A stretch of DNA of 64,000 nucleotides. Origin: JAHRAW01 sp965262585. GTDB taxonomy: Bacteria > Pseudomonadota > Gammaproteobacteria > Arenicellales > Poriferihabitantaceae. Under the pieces are notes generated by a model. It did no database searches. It saw only the letters and a list, made by a program, of their open reading frames with translations, and was not told the DNA's origin. Positions 8,097 through 16,398 of the stretch are shown here, piece after piece. The stretch is taken from NCBI GenBank assembly GCA_965262585.1, contig OZ253546.1, positions 1,364,001 to 1,428,000 on the forward strand. The letters run 5' to 3'. Position 1 is the stretch's first letter. Each line of letters begins with the position of its first letter. Made by a program: the position numbers and the translations under genes.

Positions 8097-9029
8097 ATGC
8101 CCACCCTGATTACCGGATCGTTCGCCTACGACACCATCATGGTGTTTCAGGATCAGTTCAAGAATCACATCCTGCCCGAGCAGACGCACATCCTTAACGT
8201 GTCTTTTTATGTGCCGGAAATGCGCCGGGAATTTGGCGGCTGTTCCGGGAACATCGCCTATAACTTAAAACTGCTGGGCGGCGACCCGCTGCCGATGGGC
8301 ACCGTGGGGGAGGATTTTGCGCCCTATCGCCGGTGGCTTGAAAAAAACGATATTGACCTGACCCACGTCAACGAAGTGCCGAACACTTTCACCGCTCAGG
8401 CTTTCGTGACCACCGACGCCGACAACAACCAGATCACCGCCTTCCATCCCGGTGCCATGGATCACGCCCATCAAAACCGGGTGAGCGACGCCGCCGGCAT
8501 TGACCTCGGCATAGTCGCACCGGACGGGCGCGAGGCCATGATTCAGCACGGGCTGCAATTCGCCGACGCCGGCATCCCGTTCATTTTCGACCCGGGCCAG
8601 GGCTTGCCGATGTTCAACGGCACCGACCTCGAGCAATTCATCGAGCAAGCCACATGGGTGGTGGTCAACGACTACGAATCCGAACTGCTGCAGGAAAAGA
8701 CCGGCGCCAACCTCGAACAAATCGCGGCGCGGGTCGAAGCCCTGATCGTTACCCGTGGCGCAAAGGGCGCCGACATCCACAGCGGCGGCGCACTGATTCA
8801 CATCGACGCCGCACGAATCAGCGAAGCCAAAGACCCCACCGGCTGCGGCGACGCCTTCCGCTCGGGATTATTGTTCGGCCTCGCCAACCAACTCGATTGG
8901 CAAACCTGCGGCCAAATCGCATCGCTCATGGGCGGCATCAAAATCGAACACCACGGCACACAAAACCACCGATTCAACAAACCCGAATTCGAAGCGCGCT
9001 ATCGAGACAATTTCGGGTCGGCGATGTAA
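8097..9029 (+). CDS. PfkB/ribokinase-family carbohydrate (adenosine-type) kinase
   Basis: The 310-residue protein has the two family signatures: a Gly-rich substrate-side motif FGGCSGNIAYNLKLLGG near residue 42 and the C-terminal ATP/catalytic motif PTGCGDAFRSG near 250, with the catalytic Asp. The N-terminus with FAYDT and the long lid segment resemble the adenosine kinase/ribokinase subgroup, but the substrate (adenosine, ribose or another nucleoside) cannot be read from sequence. If adenosine, it would be a salvage counterpart to the purine breakdown genes at 29-53 kb. Confidence 0.85.
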   Translation: MPTLITGSFAYDTIMVFQDQFKNHILPEQTHILNVSFYVPEMRREFGGCSGNIAYNLKLLGGDPLPMGTVGEDFAPYRRWLEKNDIDLTHVNEVPNTFTAQAFVTTDADNNQITAFHPGAMDHAHQNRVSDAAGIDLGIVAPDGREAMIQHGLQFADAGIPFIFDPGQGLPMFNGTDLEQFIEQATWVVVNDYESELLQEKTGANLEQIAARVEALIVTRGAKGADIHSGGALIHIDAARISEAKDPTGCGDAFRSGLLFGLANQLDWQTCGQIASLMGGIKIEHHGTQNHRFNKPEFEARYRDNFGSAM

Positions 9030-9038
9030 GGAATTAGA

Positions 9039-9114
<76 letters not shown>

Positions 9115-9148
9115 TATTCGAGTTTGTGGGGGCATGTCGCGGGGGGCG

Positions 9149-9154
9149 ATTATA
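9149..9154 (-). promoter_or_regulatory. -10 element for tRNA-Thr
   Basis: A perfect TATAAT on the minus strand about 35 bases before the tRNA 5' end, followed at once by a run rich in C and G (CGCCCCCCGCG). Such GC-rich discriminators after -10 are typical of stable-RNA promoters under stringent control. No good -35 is seen. The element overlaps the ispH stop region. Confidence 0.5.
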
Positions 9155-10091
9155 CGATATGGGGTGGTTTGTCGGCTTTCAAACGAACCGGTAGCGAGAA
9201 GGAGATATTTTCCACCGGGCCGCCCAGTTCAACCGCTTGGTCTACGGTTTGGCCAAGCCGTTCGACGACTTCGGCGACTAGCGATTCGGGTGCCGATGCG
9301 CCGGCGGTAACACCGGCGCGATTTTTCCCCGTAAGCCACTGCGGCTTGATCTCATCCGGGCCGTCAATCAAATACGCCGGCACCCCTCGCGCTTGTGCGA
9401 TCTCCCGTAGGCGATTGGAATTGGAACTGTTGGGGGAACCGACTACGAACACCACATCGCACGCTTGCGCCAGTTGCTTGACCGCATCCTGCCGGTTCTG
9501 GGTGGCATAGCAGATGTCGTCTTTTTTCGGCCCGACTATGCCGGGGAAGCGGGTTCGTAGCGCGCCTATGATGCGTGCGGTGTCATCCATGGACAAGGTG
9601 GTCTGGCTTACATAGGCCAGTTTGCCGGGGCTTTTCACTTTGAGATTCAATACATCGGCGGTGTTTTCCACCAGATGAATTCCGCCTTCGGCTTGCCCCA
9701 TGGTGCCTTCCACTTCGGGGTGCCCGGCGTGGCCGATGAGAATAATCTCGAGGCCGCGTTTGCGGTATTGCCGGACTTCGCCATGAACTTTGGTTACCAG
9801 CGGGCAGGTCGCGTCGAAGATGTTCAAGTTTCGTTTGTGCGCTTCCCGCCACACCGCTTTGGACACGCCATGGGCGCTGAATACGACGGTCGCCTGCTCG
9901 GGAATTTCATCCAGTTGGTCGACAAAAATCGCGCCTTTTTTGCGCAGGGCGTCCACCACGAAACGATTGTGCACCACTTCGTGGCGAACATAGATCGGCG
10001 CGCCGTATTTCACCAGCGTGCGTTCGACGATTTCGATGGCGCGGTCAACGCCGGCGCAAAATCCCCGAGGATTGGCGAGCGCCACTTTCAT
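9150..10091 (-). CDS. ispH: 4-hydroxy-3-methylbut-2-enyl diphosphate reductase
   Basis: Last enzyme of the MEP isoprenoid route, producing IPP and DMAPP, with a [4Fe-4S] cluster. The three cluster cysteines are seen in RGFCAGVDRAI, DATCPLVTK and DICYATQNRQ. EVVHN and VVGSPNSSNSNRL, which bind the substrate, are present. The ATG at 10091 gives the standard MKVALANPRGFCAG start and has GGGA about 7 bases upstream; a TTG four codons earlier is less likely. fkpB, normally between lspA and ispH, is absent. Confidence 0.96.
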   Translation of the reverse strand: MKVALANPRGFCAGVDRAIEIVERTLVKYGAPIYVRHEVVHNRFVVDALRKKGAIFVDQLDEIPEQATVVFSAHGVSKAVWREAHKRNLNIFDATCPLVTKVHGEVRQYRKRGLEIILIGHAGHPEVEGTMGQAEGGIHLVENTADVLNLKVKSPGKLAYVSQTTLSMDDTARIIGALRTRFPGIVGPKKDDICYATQNRQDAVKQLAQACDVVFVVGSPNSSNSNRLREIAQARGVPAYLIDGPDEIKPQWLTGKNRAGVTAGASAPESLVAEVVERLGQTVDQAVELGGPVENISFSLPVRLKADKPPHIV

Positions 10092-10118
10092 GGTGATTCC
10101 CAATAATTCAACCCGGCC

Positions 10119-10124
10119 ATTATA
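10119..10124 (-). promoter_or_regulatory. -10 element for ispH
   Basis: A perfect TATAAT on the minus strand, 28 bases before the ispH ATG. The -35 position at 17 spacing (GAACCT) is weak. It suggests ispH has its own promoter, separate from lspA. Confidence 0.4.
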
Positions 10125-10167
10125 GGCCGCTTCGCGTGTATAGGTTCACCAATTCGTTGACAAGATT

Positions 10168-10692
10168 TCATTCGCGCTTCGTTGAGCCGTTGCGCCACCC
10201 CAAACTATCCAGGATCAACGCCAGCGCGCCGAGGGTGATTGCGCTGTCGGCGATGTTGAAGGCGGGAAACTGCCAGTTGCCGTAGTGCAGCAGGATGAAG
10301 TCGATGACAAATTGGTGGCTGAGCCGGTCGATGAGATTTCCGAGCGCGCCTCCCAGCACCAGCGCCAGCCCCCAGGACAACAAGGCGTTGCGCCGAGGAG
10401 TGTGTTGATGCGTGCGCCATAGCCAAATCACCAGCGCTATGGACACGGCCACCGCCAGCGTGGTGAAAAAATAATGCTGCCAGCCGCCGGCCTCGGCGAG
10501 CATCCCGAAGGCGGCGCCCCGGTTGAACACCAGCACCAGATGGAAAAACGGCAGAATCTCGACCGCCGGCTGCCCCGGCAAAGTCGCGTAGGCGACTTGC
10601 TTGCTGAATTGATCGAGCATCACCACCACCCCGGCAACGAATAGATAACCGGTGAATTGTTGCCAACTGCGCGGGGATACGGCGGCGGTCAT
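10168..10692 (-). CDS. lspA: Lipoprotein signal peptidase (signal peptidase II)
   Basis: Inner-membrane aspartyl protease that removes lipoprotein signal peptides. The 174-residue product has four hydrophobic segments. The conserved VFNRGAAFGML loop is near residue 55, and the catalytic Asp pair lies in GNLIDRL and VIDFI. The ATG at 10692 overlaps the ribF stop (ATGA), fixing the start; the frame stays open far upstream but that is shadow. ileS, which normally separates ribF and lspA, is not here. Confidence 0.95.
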   Translation of the reverse strand: MTAAVSPRSWQQFTGYLFVAGVVVMLDQFSKQVAYATLPGQPAVEILPFFHLVLVFNRGAAFGMLAEAGGWQHYFFTTLAVAVSIALVIWLWRTHQHTPRRNALLSWGLALVLGGALGNLIDRLSHQFVIDFILLHYGNWQFPAFNIADSAITLGALALILDSLGWRNGSTKRE

Positions 10693-11708
10693 TCGATGTT
10701 TTCCGGCACGGCGCGTCCGCCGTTGACGCCCAGCATTTCTTTGGCGATGTGAACGTCTTTTGCGATGCGTTTTATCAGTTCGTCGTAGTTGGAAAATTTT
10801 TCCTCGTCGCGAATTTTTTTCACAAACTCCACGCAAATTCGCCGCCCGTAGGCATCGCCGTGGTAATCGAAAAGATAGACCTCGAGCACGGTTTGCGAAA
10901 CTGCGGCGCGCACCGTAGGACGCTTGCCGAGGCTGGCGACCCCGGCGAGGGTGTCTTCGCCCAAACCGGATACCCATACCGCGAATATTCCACTCAACGC
11001 GGGTTTGTGCCGGATGGCGAGGTTGACGGTGGGAAATCCCCATGCCGTGCCGCGCTTGTCGCCGTGCATGACGCGCCCGGCGTAGGCGTATCTTCGCCCC
11101 AGTAGCGACCCGACCAGTTCCAAGTCTCCGCCAGTTAGTAATTCACGAATCCAAGTGCTGCTGATGCGGTTGTCGTGTTGTTTCATGGTGTCGAAGCGCT
11201 CTACTTCATAGCCGTGTTGTTGCGCCATTTGCTCGAGCAGTTTGAAATCTCCCGCACGCTTTGCGCCAAAGCGAAAGTCGTCGCCCACCAGCAGATATTT
11301 CACATTCAGCCCTTCGACTAAGTAGCGGCGAATAAACTGCTCGGCGTCGGTGCGCGCCAGGGCGTGATTGAATTTGAGGCTGAGCATGATATCCACGCCG
11401 CATTCACGCAACGCGAAAAACCGAGTCGCCGTGGTGGTGAGCCGGGCGGCAGCCGAATCGGCGCGAACATCCCGACCCGAGTCGGGCCCGGCAACATCCT
11501 GCGAAGCACGACTACTCCGAGCAAAATATTCTTGCGGATGGGGATCGAAGGTCATCACCACCACGGGCAGTTGCCGTTTTTTCGCTTGCGCCACCAAGTT
11601 CTGCAGGATTTTCCGGTGTCCGATGTGAACCGCATCGAAATTGCCGATGGTCAGCGCGCAGCCGTCCCGGGGTAGGTCGGGGGAGTTTATGGAGCGAATG
11701 AGTTTCAT
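10689..11708 (-). CDS. ribF: Bifunctional riboflavin kinase/FAD synthetase
   Basis: Makes FMN and FAD. The N-terminal adenylyltransferase domain shows IGNFDAVHIGHRKI and the ISSTWIRELL motif near residue 160. The C-terminal kinase domain shows GRVMHGDKRGTAWGFPTVNL near 190. Residues about 63-87, between FDPHPQEYF and ARLTT, form an unusual Arg/Ser/Asp-rich insertion not expected at this site. The gene is 11 bases after murJ and overlaps lspA. Confidence 0.95.
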   Translation of the reverse strand: MKLIRSINSPDLPRDGCALTIGNFDAVHIGHRKILQNLVAQAKKRQLPVVVMTFDPHPQEYFARSSRASQDVAGPDSGRDVRADSAAARLTTTATRFFALRECGVDIMLSLKFNHALARTDAEQFIRRYLVEGLNVKYLLVGDDFRFGAKRAGDFKLLEQMAQQHGYEVERFDTMKQHDNRISSTWIRELLTGGDLELVGSLLGRRYAYAGRVMHGDKRGTAWGFPTVNLAIRHKPALSGIFAVWVSGLGEDTLAGVASLGKRPTVRAAVSQTVLEVYLFDYHGDAYGRRICVEFVKKIRDEEKFSNYDELIKRIAKDVHIAKEMLGVNGGRAVPENIE

Positions 11709-11719
11709 CGTTAGTCTCC

Positions 11720-13285
11720 CTACTCTCCCTCAGCCGCCAGCCACATCGAGCGTAGCCGCAAGCCCATGATTCGCAGGGCGGCGAAGTACAATACGCCGCC
11801 GACCGCCACCCAAAAAATCAGTTTCACAGCCCGCTGCCACACCGGCATCGGCAGCCAGTTGGCGGTGTCCCCGCTACCCCACCACAACAAAATTCCCATG
11901 CCCGCCGCCGCCGCGCACACCCGCAGCAGAAAGCCGCCCCATCCGGGTTGTGGGCGATACACCTGTTGCTTTTTCAGCGCCAGATATAACAAGGCGGCGT
12001 TGAGATATGCCGCCAGAGAAGTGGCAAGCGCGAGGCCGACATGGCGCAGCGGCCAGACCAGAATGAGGCAAAATACGATGTTGGCGGCCATGGAAATCAT
12101 GGCGATGCGCACCGGGGTTTTGGTGTTCTTGTGGGCGTAGAAACCGGGGGCGAGAATTTTCACCATGACGATGGCGCTCAGGCCGAAGGCGAAGGCAACC
12201 AAACTGGCGGCGGCCATATACACCCCGTTTTCGGTGAAGCCGCCGTGGAAATAGATGGCCGCAATCATCGGCCCGGCCAGCGTCATGAGCCCCACCGTCG
12301 CCGGCACGCAGATCAGGCACACCCATCTCGCCGCCCAGTCGAGGGTTTTGGAAAACGCTTCGCCGGAGCCAGCGGTGCGCTTGCGCGACAGGTTGGGGAG
12401 GATGGCGGTGCTGAGCGCGATGCCGAACACGCCGACCGGAAATTCCATCAAGCGGTCGGAGTAGTACAGCCAGGAAATGCTGCCGGTGACCAGAAACGAA
12501 GCCAGCAGGGTATTGATCAGGACGTTGATCTGCGCCACCGACACGCCGAGAATGGCCGGCAGGATCAGCCCGAATACTTGCGCAACCCCGGCCCGGGCCA
12601 CGGCATCCCCGGGCGCGCTGACGATTCGCGGGCGAATGGTGAGTTTTTCTTTGCGCAAAAACGGAATCTGAAACAATAGTTGCAACAACCCCGCCAGCAC
12701 CACGCCCACCGCAAGAGCGATGGGGGCGTCGGAAAACCACGGCACCAGCAGCAACGCCGCGCCAATCAGGCACAGGTTCAAGAGAATCGGCGTGGCCGCC
12801 GGGGCGGCGAATCTTCCGCAGGTATTCAGCATCCCGGCGGCCATGGCCACCAGCGAAATAAAAAACACATACGGAAAGGTGATGCGCGTGGTGCTGACCG
12901 CCAGTTGGTATTGCTCAGGGTGCTGCAGAAATCCCGGCGCAATCATCGCCACCAGAAGCGGTGCAGCGACGACTCCAATGACTGATGCCACCAGCAGAAT
13001 CAGGGCGAAGCGGCCGAGTAGCAGTTGCAGAAAACGGTCGTTTTCAGACGCCGATTTGTGGGTGCGGTAGTCGGTGAAAACCGGCACGAAGGCCGCTGAA
13101 AACGCGCCCTCGCCGGAAATGCGCCGGAAAAAGTTGGGGATTCTGAAAGCCACGAAAAACACATCGGCGGCAGCCCGGTCGCCGAGCAAATGGGCGAACA
13201 CGACATCCCGCAGCAGGCCGGACACCCGCGACAGAAACGTCATCCCCCCGACCACCGAGGCGGAGCGGATCAGTTTCGCCGGCAT
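11720..13285 (-). CDS. murJ: Lipid II flippase MurJ (MviN)
   Basis: Flips the peptidoglycan precursor lipid II across the inner membrane. The 521-residue, strongly hydrophobic protein has the family N-terminus SASVVGGMTFLSRVSGLLRD and the SGEGAFSAAFVPVF loop, and about 14 membrane segments. The ATG at 13285 gives the normal N-terminus; the frame stays open 50 codons upstream without family-like sequence. It is divergent from rpsT, as in many gammaproteobacteria. Confidence 0.95.
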   Translation of the reverse strand: MPAKLIRSASVVGGMTFLSRVSGLLRDVVFAHLLGDRAAADVFFVAFRIPNFFRRISGEGAFSAAFVPVFTDYRTHKSASENDRFLQLLLGRFALILLVASVIGVVAAPLLVAMIAPGFLQHPEQYQLAVSTTRITFPYVFFISLVAMAAGMLNTCGRFAAPAATPILLNLCLIGAALLLVPWFSDAPIALAVGVVLAGLLQLLFQIPFLRKEKLTIRPRIVSAPGDAVARAGVAQVFGLILPAILGVSVAQINVLINTLLASFLVTGSISWLYYSDRLMEFPVGVFGIALSTAILPNLSRKRTAGSGEAFSKTLDWAARWVCLICVPATVGLMTLAGPMIAAIYFHGGFTENGVYMAAASLVAFAFGLSAIVMVKILAPGFYAHKNTKTPVRIAMISMAANIVFCLILVWPLRHVGLALATSLAAYLNAALLYLALKKQQVYRPQPGWGGFLLRVCAAAAGMGILLWWGSGDTANWLPMPVWQRAVKLIFWVAVGGVLYFAALRIMGLRLRSMWLAAEGE

Positions 13286-13377
13286 GATGCTTGGGAAGGC
13301 GGGCGGAAATTGGGCATTGGGATGGTCATTTTCTGTGGTTTTTTGCGTTCCCCGGAATGTCGCGGTTATTTTGTGAC

Positions 13378-13406
13378 TTGACTTTCGGCGCAAAATTGAC
13401 GATATT
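13378..13406 (+). promoter_or_regulatory. rpsT promoter
   Basis: TTGACT at 13378-13383, 17 bases, then GATATT at 13401-13406 (an overlapping TATTAT at 13403 is an alternative -10). It lies about 55 bases before the rpsT start in the divergent gap with murJ. Confidence 0.5.
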
Positions 13407-13459
13407 ATCGCGTCTTTTGAAACCCGCCTCGGCACGAAGCCGACACTAGGAAAAATACT

Positions 13460-13726
13460 TTGGCTAATTCACCCCAGGCTCGAAAACGAGCACGCCGTAG
13501 CGTCAAGTGCCGCACCAGCAACATGGGCCAGCGCTCGTCTCTGCGCACTTCCATCAAGAAGTTCCTGAAACTCGCCGGCCAGAACGACCACCCCGGGGCC
13601 GTCGGCGCATACCGCGAAGCGACCATCGACATCGACCGTGCGGTGTCAAAAAACCTGCACCATAAAAACCGCGCCGCGCGCCTGAAAAAACGATTGAACA
13701 ATCGTTTAAGAACGCTCGCTGCCTGA
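13460..13726 (+). CDS. rpsT: 30S ribosomal protein S20
   Basis: The 88-residue basic protein begins MANSPQARKRARRSVK and ends in LKKRLNNRLRTLAA, the S20 form that binds 16S rRNA early in 30S assembly. The start is a TTG preceded by AGGAAAAA. A UUG start is also used in E. coli rpsT, where it takes part in S20 autoregulation, so the rare start is probably conserved rather than an error. The 3' end contains a perfect inverted repeat (13688-13707) and the stop lies in a 12-bp tandem repeat. Confidence 0.97.
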   Translation: MANSPQARKRARRSVKCRTSNMGQRSSLRTSIKKFLKLAGQNDHPGAVGAYREATIDIDRAVSKNLHHKNRAARLKKRLNNRLRTLAA

Positions 13727-13757
13727 ATAACCGCCTGAATAGTCGCCTGAGTAAACA
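13722..13757. repeat. Three 12-bp tandem units across the rpsT stop
   Basis: Units CCTGAATAACCG, CCTGAATAGTCG and CCTGAGTAAACA follow one another. The first contains the rpsT TGA stop. They fill most of the 46-base gap to the convergent proB end; no clear terminator hairpin is seen. Confidence 0.5.
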
Positions 13758-13772
13758 AAACCGTTTCCGGGA

Positions 13773-14915
13773 TCAACCGGTCAGCGCGATGTTGTCACGG
13801 TGGATGAGTTCGACCTCGCCGCCGTATCCGAGAATGGATTCTATCTGATTGCTCGGCTTGCCGGCGATGCGCACGGCTTCATCGGAATTGTAGTTCACCA
13901 GCCCGCGCGCCACTTCCCGGCCCTCCCGGGTGATGCAGGTGATGATGTCGCCACGCCGAAACACGCCCTTCACTTCGATAACCCCGACCGGTAGCAGGCT
14001 CCTGCCGGATTCCCGCAACACGCGCACCGCACCGTCGTCCAGCACCAATTCACCGTTGCCGCGCAGTTGCCCGGCCAGCCACTGTTTGCGCGCCGCCATG
14101 CGCCCGGTTCCCGGAATCAGCAGCGTCCCGACGGGTTCCCCGGCGCGCATTCGCAGCAGGGTGTCCGGGTTGCGCCCGTCGGCGATGACAGTGGCGGCGG
14201 CGGAGCGCGCGGCTTTTTCCGCGGCCTGCACTTTGGTGCGCATGCCGCCCCGTCCAAAGGCACCGGCGGGGCCGGAATTGCGCAATAAATCCGGGTCGTC
14301 GGCGCGTCCATACTCAATCAATTCGGCGTCGCTGTTTGCTTCCGGGTCGCGGCTGTATAGCCCCTCACGGTCGGTGAGGATGACCAGGATTTCCGCTTCC
14401 ACCAAGTTAGCCACCAGCGCCGCCAGCGTGTCGTTGTCGCCGAAGCGGATCTCGTCGTTAACCACGGCGTCGTTCTCGTTAATGATGGGAATGACCTGCA
14501 GCGACAGCAAGGTGCGCAGCGTATTTCGGGCGTTGAGATAACGCTCGCGGTTGGCAAGATCGGCGTGGGTCAGCAGCACCTGAGCGGTTACGATGCCGAA
14601 TTGCTTGAAGGCGGATTCGTAACACTGCGCCAGCCCCATCTGCCCGACCGCCGCCGCCGCCTGCAACTGGTCGAGTGCGGTCGGGCGGTGTTTCCATCCC
14701 ATGCGTTGCATTCCTTCGACGATGGAACCCGAGGACACCAGCAGTATTTCAACTCCGCGCCGTTTGAGATTCGCCATCTGCGCCACCAGCGAATCGATGG
14801 CGGTGCGGTTCAGCCCGGCGTCGGTGTCGGTGAGCAGCGAGGTGCCAACCTTCACCACCCAGCGCGAGGAATCCGTCAATTTTTTCCGATTAGTCATGTC
14901 GGTCATGTCAGTCAT
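13773..14915 (-). CDS. proB: Glutamate 5-kinase
   Basis: First step of proline synthesis, forming gamma-glutamyl phosphate. The amino-acid kinase domain shows VVKVGTSLLT, LLVSSGSI, INENDAVVNDEIRFGDND and GGMRTKVQAA. A C-terminal PUA domain follows from about residue 285. The start is ambiguous: ATG codons at 14915, 14906 and 14897 lie in a 9-base repeat (MTDMTDMTN), the first overlapping the obgE stop by 8 bases. Placement after rplU-rpmA-obgE and convergent to rpsT is the usual gammaproteobacterial order. Confidence 0.95.
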   Translation of the reverse strand: MTDMTDMTNRKKLTDSSRWVVKVGTSLLTDTDAGLNRTAIDSLVAQMANLKRRGVEILLVSSGSIVEGMQRMGWKHRPTALDQLQAAAAVGQMGLAQCYESAFKQFGIVTAQVLLTHADLANRERYLNARNTLRTLLSLQVIPIINENDAVVNDEIRFGDNDTLAALVANLVEAEILVILTDREGLYSRDPEANSDAELIEYGRADDPDLLRNSGPAGAFGRGGMRTKVQAAEKAARSAAATVIADGRNPDTLLRMRAGEPVGTLLIPGTGRMAARKQWLAGQLRGNGELVLDDGAVRVLRESGRSLLPVGVIEVKGVFRRGDIITCITREGREVARGLVNYNSDEAVRIAGKPSNQIESILGYGGEVELIHRDNIALTG

Positions 14916-15969
14916 GTTCAGCCAGCGCCATAAGTTCCTCGGCAATTTCTTTATTCACCTGAATCAGACGCTTCATCAAGTCATGTACCAGCGCATCGCA
15001 GCCTTTTCCGGTGGCGGCGGAAATCAGATACACCGGGGAGTCGCCGGGTTCGCGCATGAATTGGTCGCGGATACTGGTCGCCGTTGGCCCATCCACCAAG
15101 TCAATTTTGTTCAGCACCAGCCAGCGTTCCTTTTGCGAAAGCGCGGGGTCGCAGGCGCGCAACTCCTGTTCGATTTCGCGCACCGATTGCGTCACGGTCT
15201 TGTCATCTGGAGACGCAATATCCACCACATGCAACAAAATCCGGTTGCGCATCAAGTGCTTCAAAAACTGCATGCCGAGACCGACGCCACGGGCTGCGCC
15301 TTCAATCAAGCCCGGAATATCCGCCATCACAAAACCGTTTGCCTGACCGCCTGAACCGCCGACTTCCACCATCCCCAACTGCGGATGCAATGTGGTGAAC
15401 GGATAATCTGCAATTTTCGGGCGGGCGCGAGACACCCTCGCCAGCAGGGTCGATTTTCCGGCGTTGGGCAATCCCAGCAAACCCACATCGGCGAGCACTT
15501 TCAGTTCCAGTTTGAGTTGCCGTTCATCCCCCGAACGGCCCGGCGTGATCTTGCGCGGCGTGCGGTTGATGCTGGATTTGAAGCGCGCGTTGCCCAGCCC
15601 GCCCTTGCCGCCTCGTGCCACCAGCAAACGGTCGCCATGACCAACCACATCGCCGATCATCTCCGCGGTTTCGGCGTCGGTGACCACGGTGCCCGGCGGC
15701 GTTCGGATGGTCAAATCGGCGCCGTTGCCGCCCAAGCGGTCACGCCCGGCGCCGCCTCGCCCACCGGGCGCCCGGTACAATCGCACATACCGAAAATCCG
15801 CCAGCGTGTTGAGCCCGGCGGTGGCGGTCAGATAGATGTCGCCGCCGTCACCGCCGTCGCCGCCGTCCGGCCCGCCCCTGGGGCGGTTCTTCTCGCGCAG
15901 GAAACTCAGGCAGCCATCGCCACCTTTTCCGGCAACGACTCGGATGGTTGCTTCGTCAACGAATTTCAT
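14908..15969 (-). CDS. obgE: Obg-family GTPase (ObgE/CgtA)
   Basis: Essential ribosome-assembly and stress GTPase. The N-terminal glycine-rich Obg fold (residues 1-158) has the expected GGDGGDGGDIYL and GGRGGAGRDRLGGNG stretches. The G domain shows GLPNAGKST (G1), DIPGLIEGA (G3) and NKIDLVD (G4). It lies downstream of rpmA beyond a strong terminator (16009-16040), so read-through or an own promoter must supply it. Confidence 0.97.
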   Translation of the reverse strand: MKFVDEATIRVVAGKGGDGCLSFLREKNRPRGGPDGGDGGDGGDIYLTATAGLNTLADFRYVRLYRAPGGRGGAGRDRLGGNGADLTIRTPPGTVVTDAETAEMIGDVVGHGDRLLVARGGKGGLGNARFKSSINRTPRKITPGRSGDERQLKLELKVLADVGLLGLPNAGKSTLLARVSRARPKIADYPFTTLHPQLGMVEVGGSGGQANGFVMADIPGLIEGAARGVGLGMQFLKHLMRNRILLHVVDIASPDDKTVTQSVREIEQELRACDPALSQKERWLVLNKIDLVDGPTATSIRDQFMREPGDSPVYLISAATGKGCDALVHDLMKRLIQVNKEIAEELMALAEHD

Positions 15970-16008
15970 TGGGCTGTGGTGATGTCGGCATCCCCGGAGG
16001 CCGGTAGC

Positions 16009-16040
16009 AAAAACCCCGCTTTGTCACCAAAGCGGGGTTT
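16009..16040 (-). terminator. Rho-independent terminator after rpmA
   Basis: A 13-bp perfect stem (AAACCCCGCTTTG with its complement) and a 4-base loop, followed on the minus strand by five T. It lies 38 bases past the rpmA stop and upstream of obgE, so it would limit ribosomal-protein transcription into obgE-proB. Confidence 0.85.
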
Positions 16041-16077
16041 CGTGCCGGCGGGACATTTCCGAGATTATTCTCCGAAA

Positions 16078-16335
16078 CTATTCGGCGACCACGCTGACCG
16101 TTCTGCGCTTTTTGGCGCCCTTGATTTCGAATAATACCTTTCCCGGGGCGGTGGCGAACAGGGTGTAATCCCGGCCCGCCTTGACGTTTCCGCCGGGATG
16201 AAATGAACTGCCACGCTGGCGCACGATGATGTTGCCGGCCAACACCTGCTGGCCGCCGAATTTTTTAACGCCGAGGCGTTTCGACACCGAATCACGGCCG
16301 TTTCGGGAACTGCCTCCCGCTTTCTTGTGTGCCAT
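16078..16335 (-). CDS. rpmA: 50S ribosomal protein L27
   Basis: The 85-residue protein begins MAHKKAGGSSRNGRDS, the flexible N-terminus that reaches the peptidyl-transferase centre, and contains GVKKFGGQQVLAGNIIVRQRG. Length is normal. It is 63 bases downstream of rplU and ends before a strong terminator. Confidence 0.97.
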   Translation of the reverse strand: MAHKKAGGSSRNGRDSVSKRLGVKKFGGQQVLAGNIIVRQRGSSFHPGGNVKAGRDYTLFATAPGKVLFEIKGAKKRRTVSVVAE

Positions 16336-16398
16336 CTGCTTTGCCTCTGTGGTTATATGGATTGATTGACCGGCCCTGTGGCCCGGCTAATAGTTCAG

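Noticed and set aside
13688..13707. Inverted repeat AAACGATTG/CAATCGTTT near the rpsT end considered as a terminator
   Set aside because: It lies within coding sequence, has almost no loop and no T-run follows.
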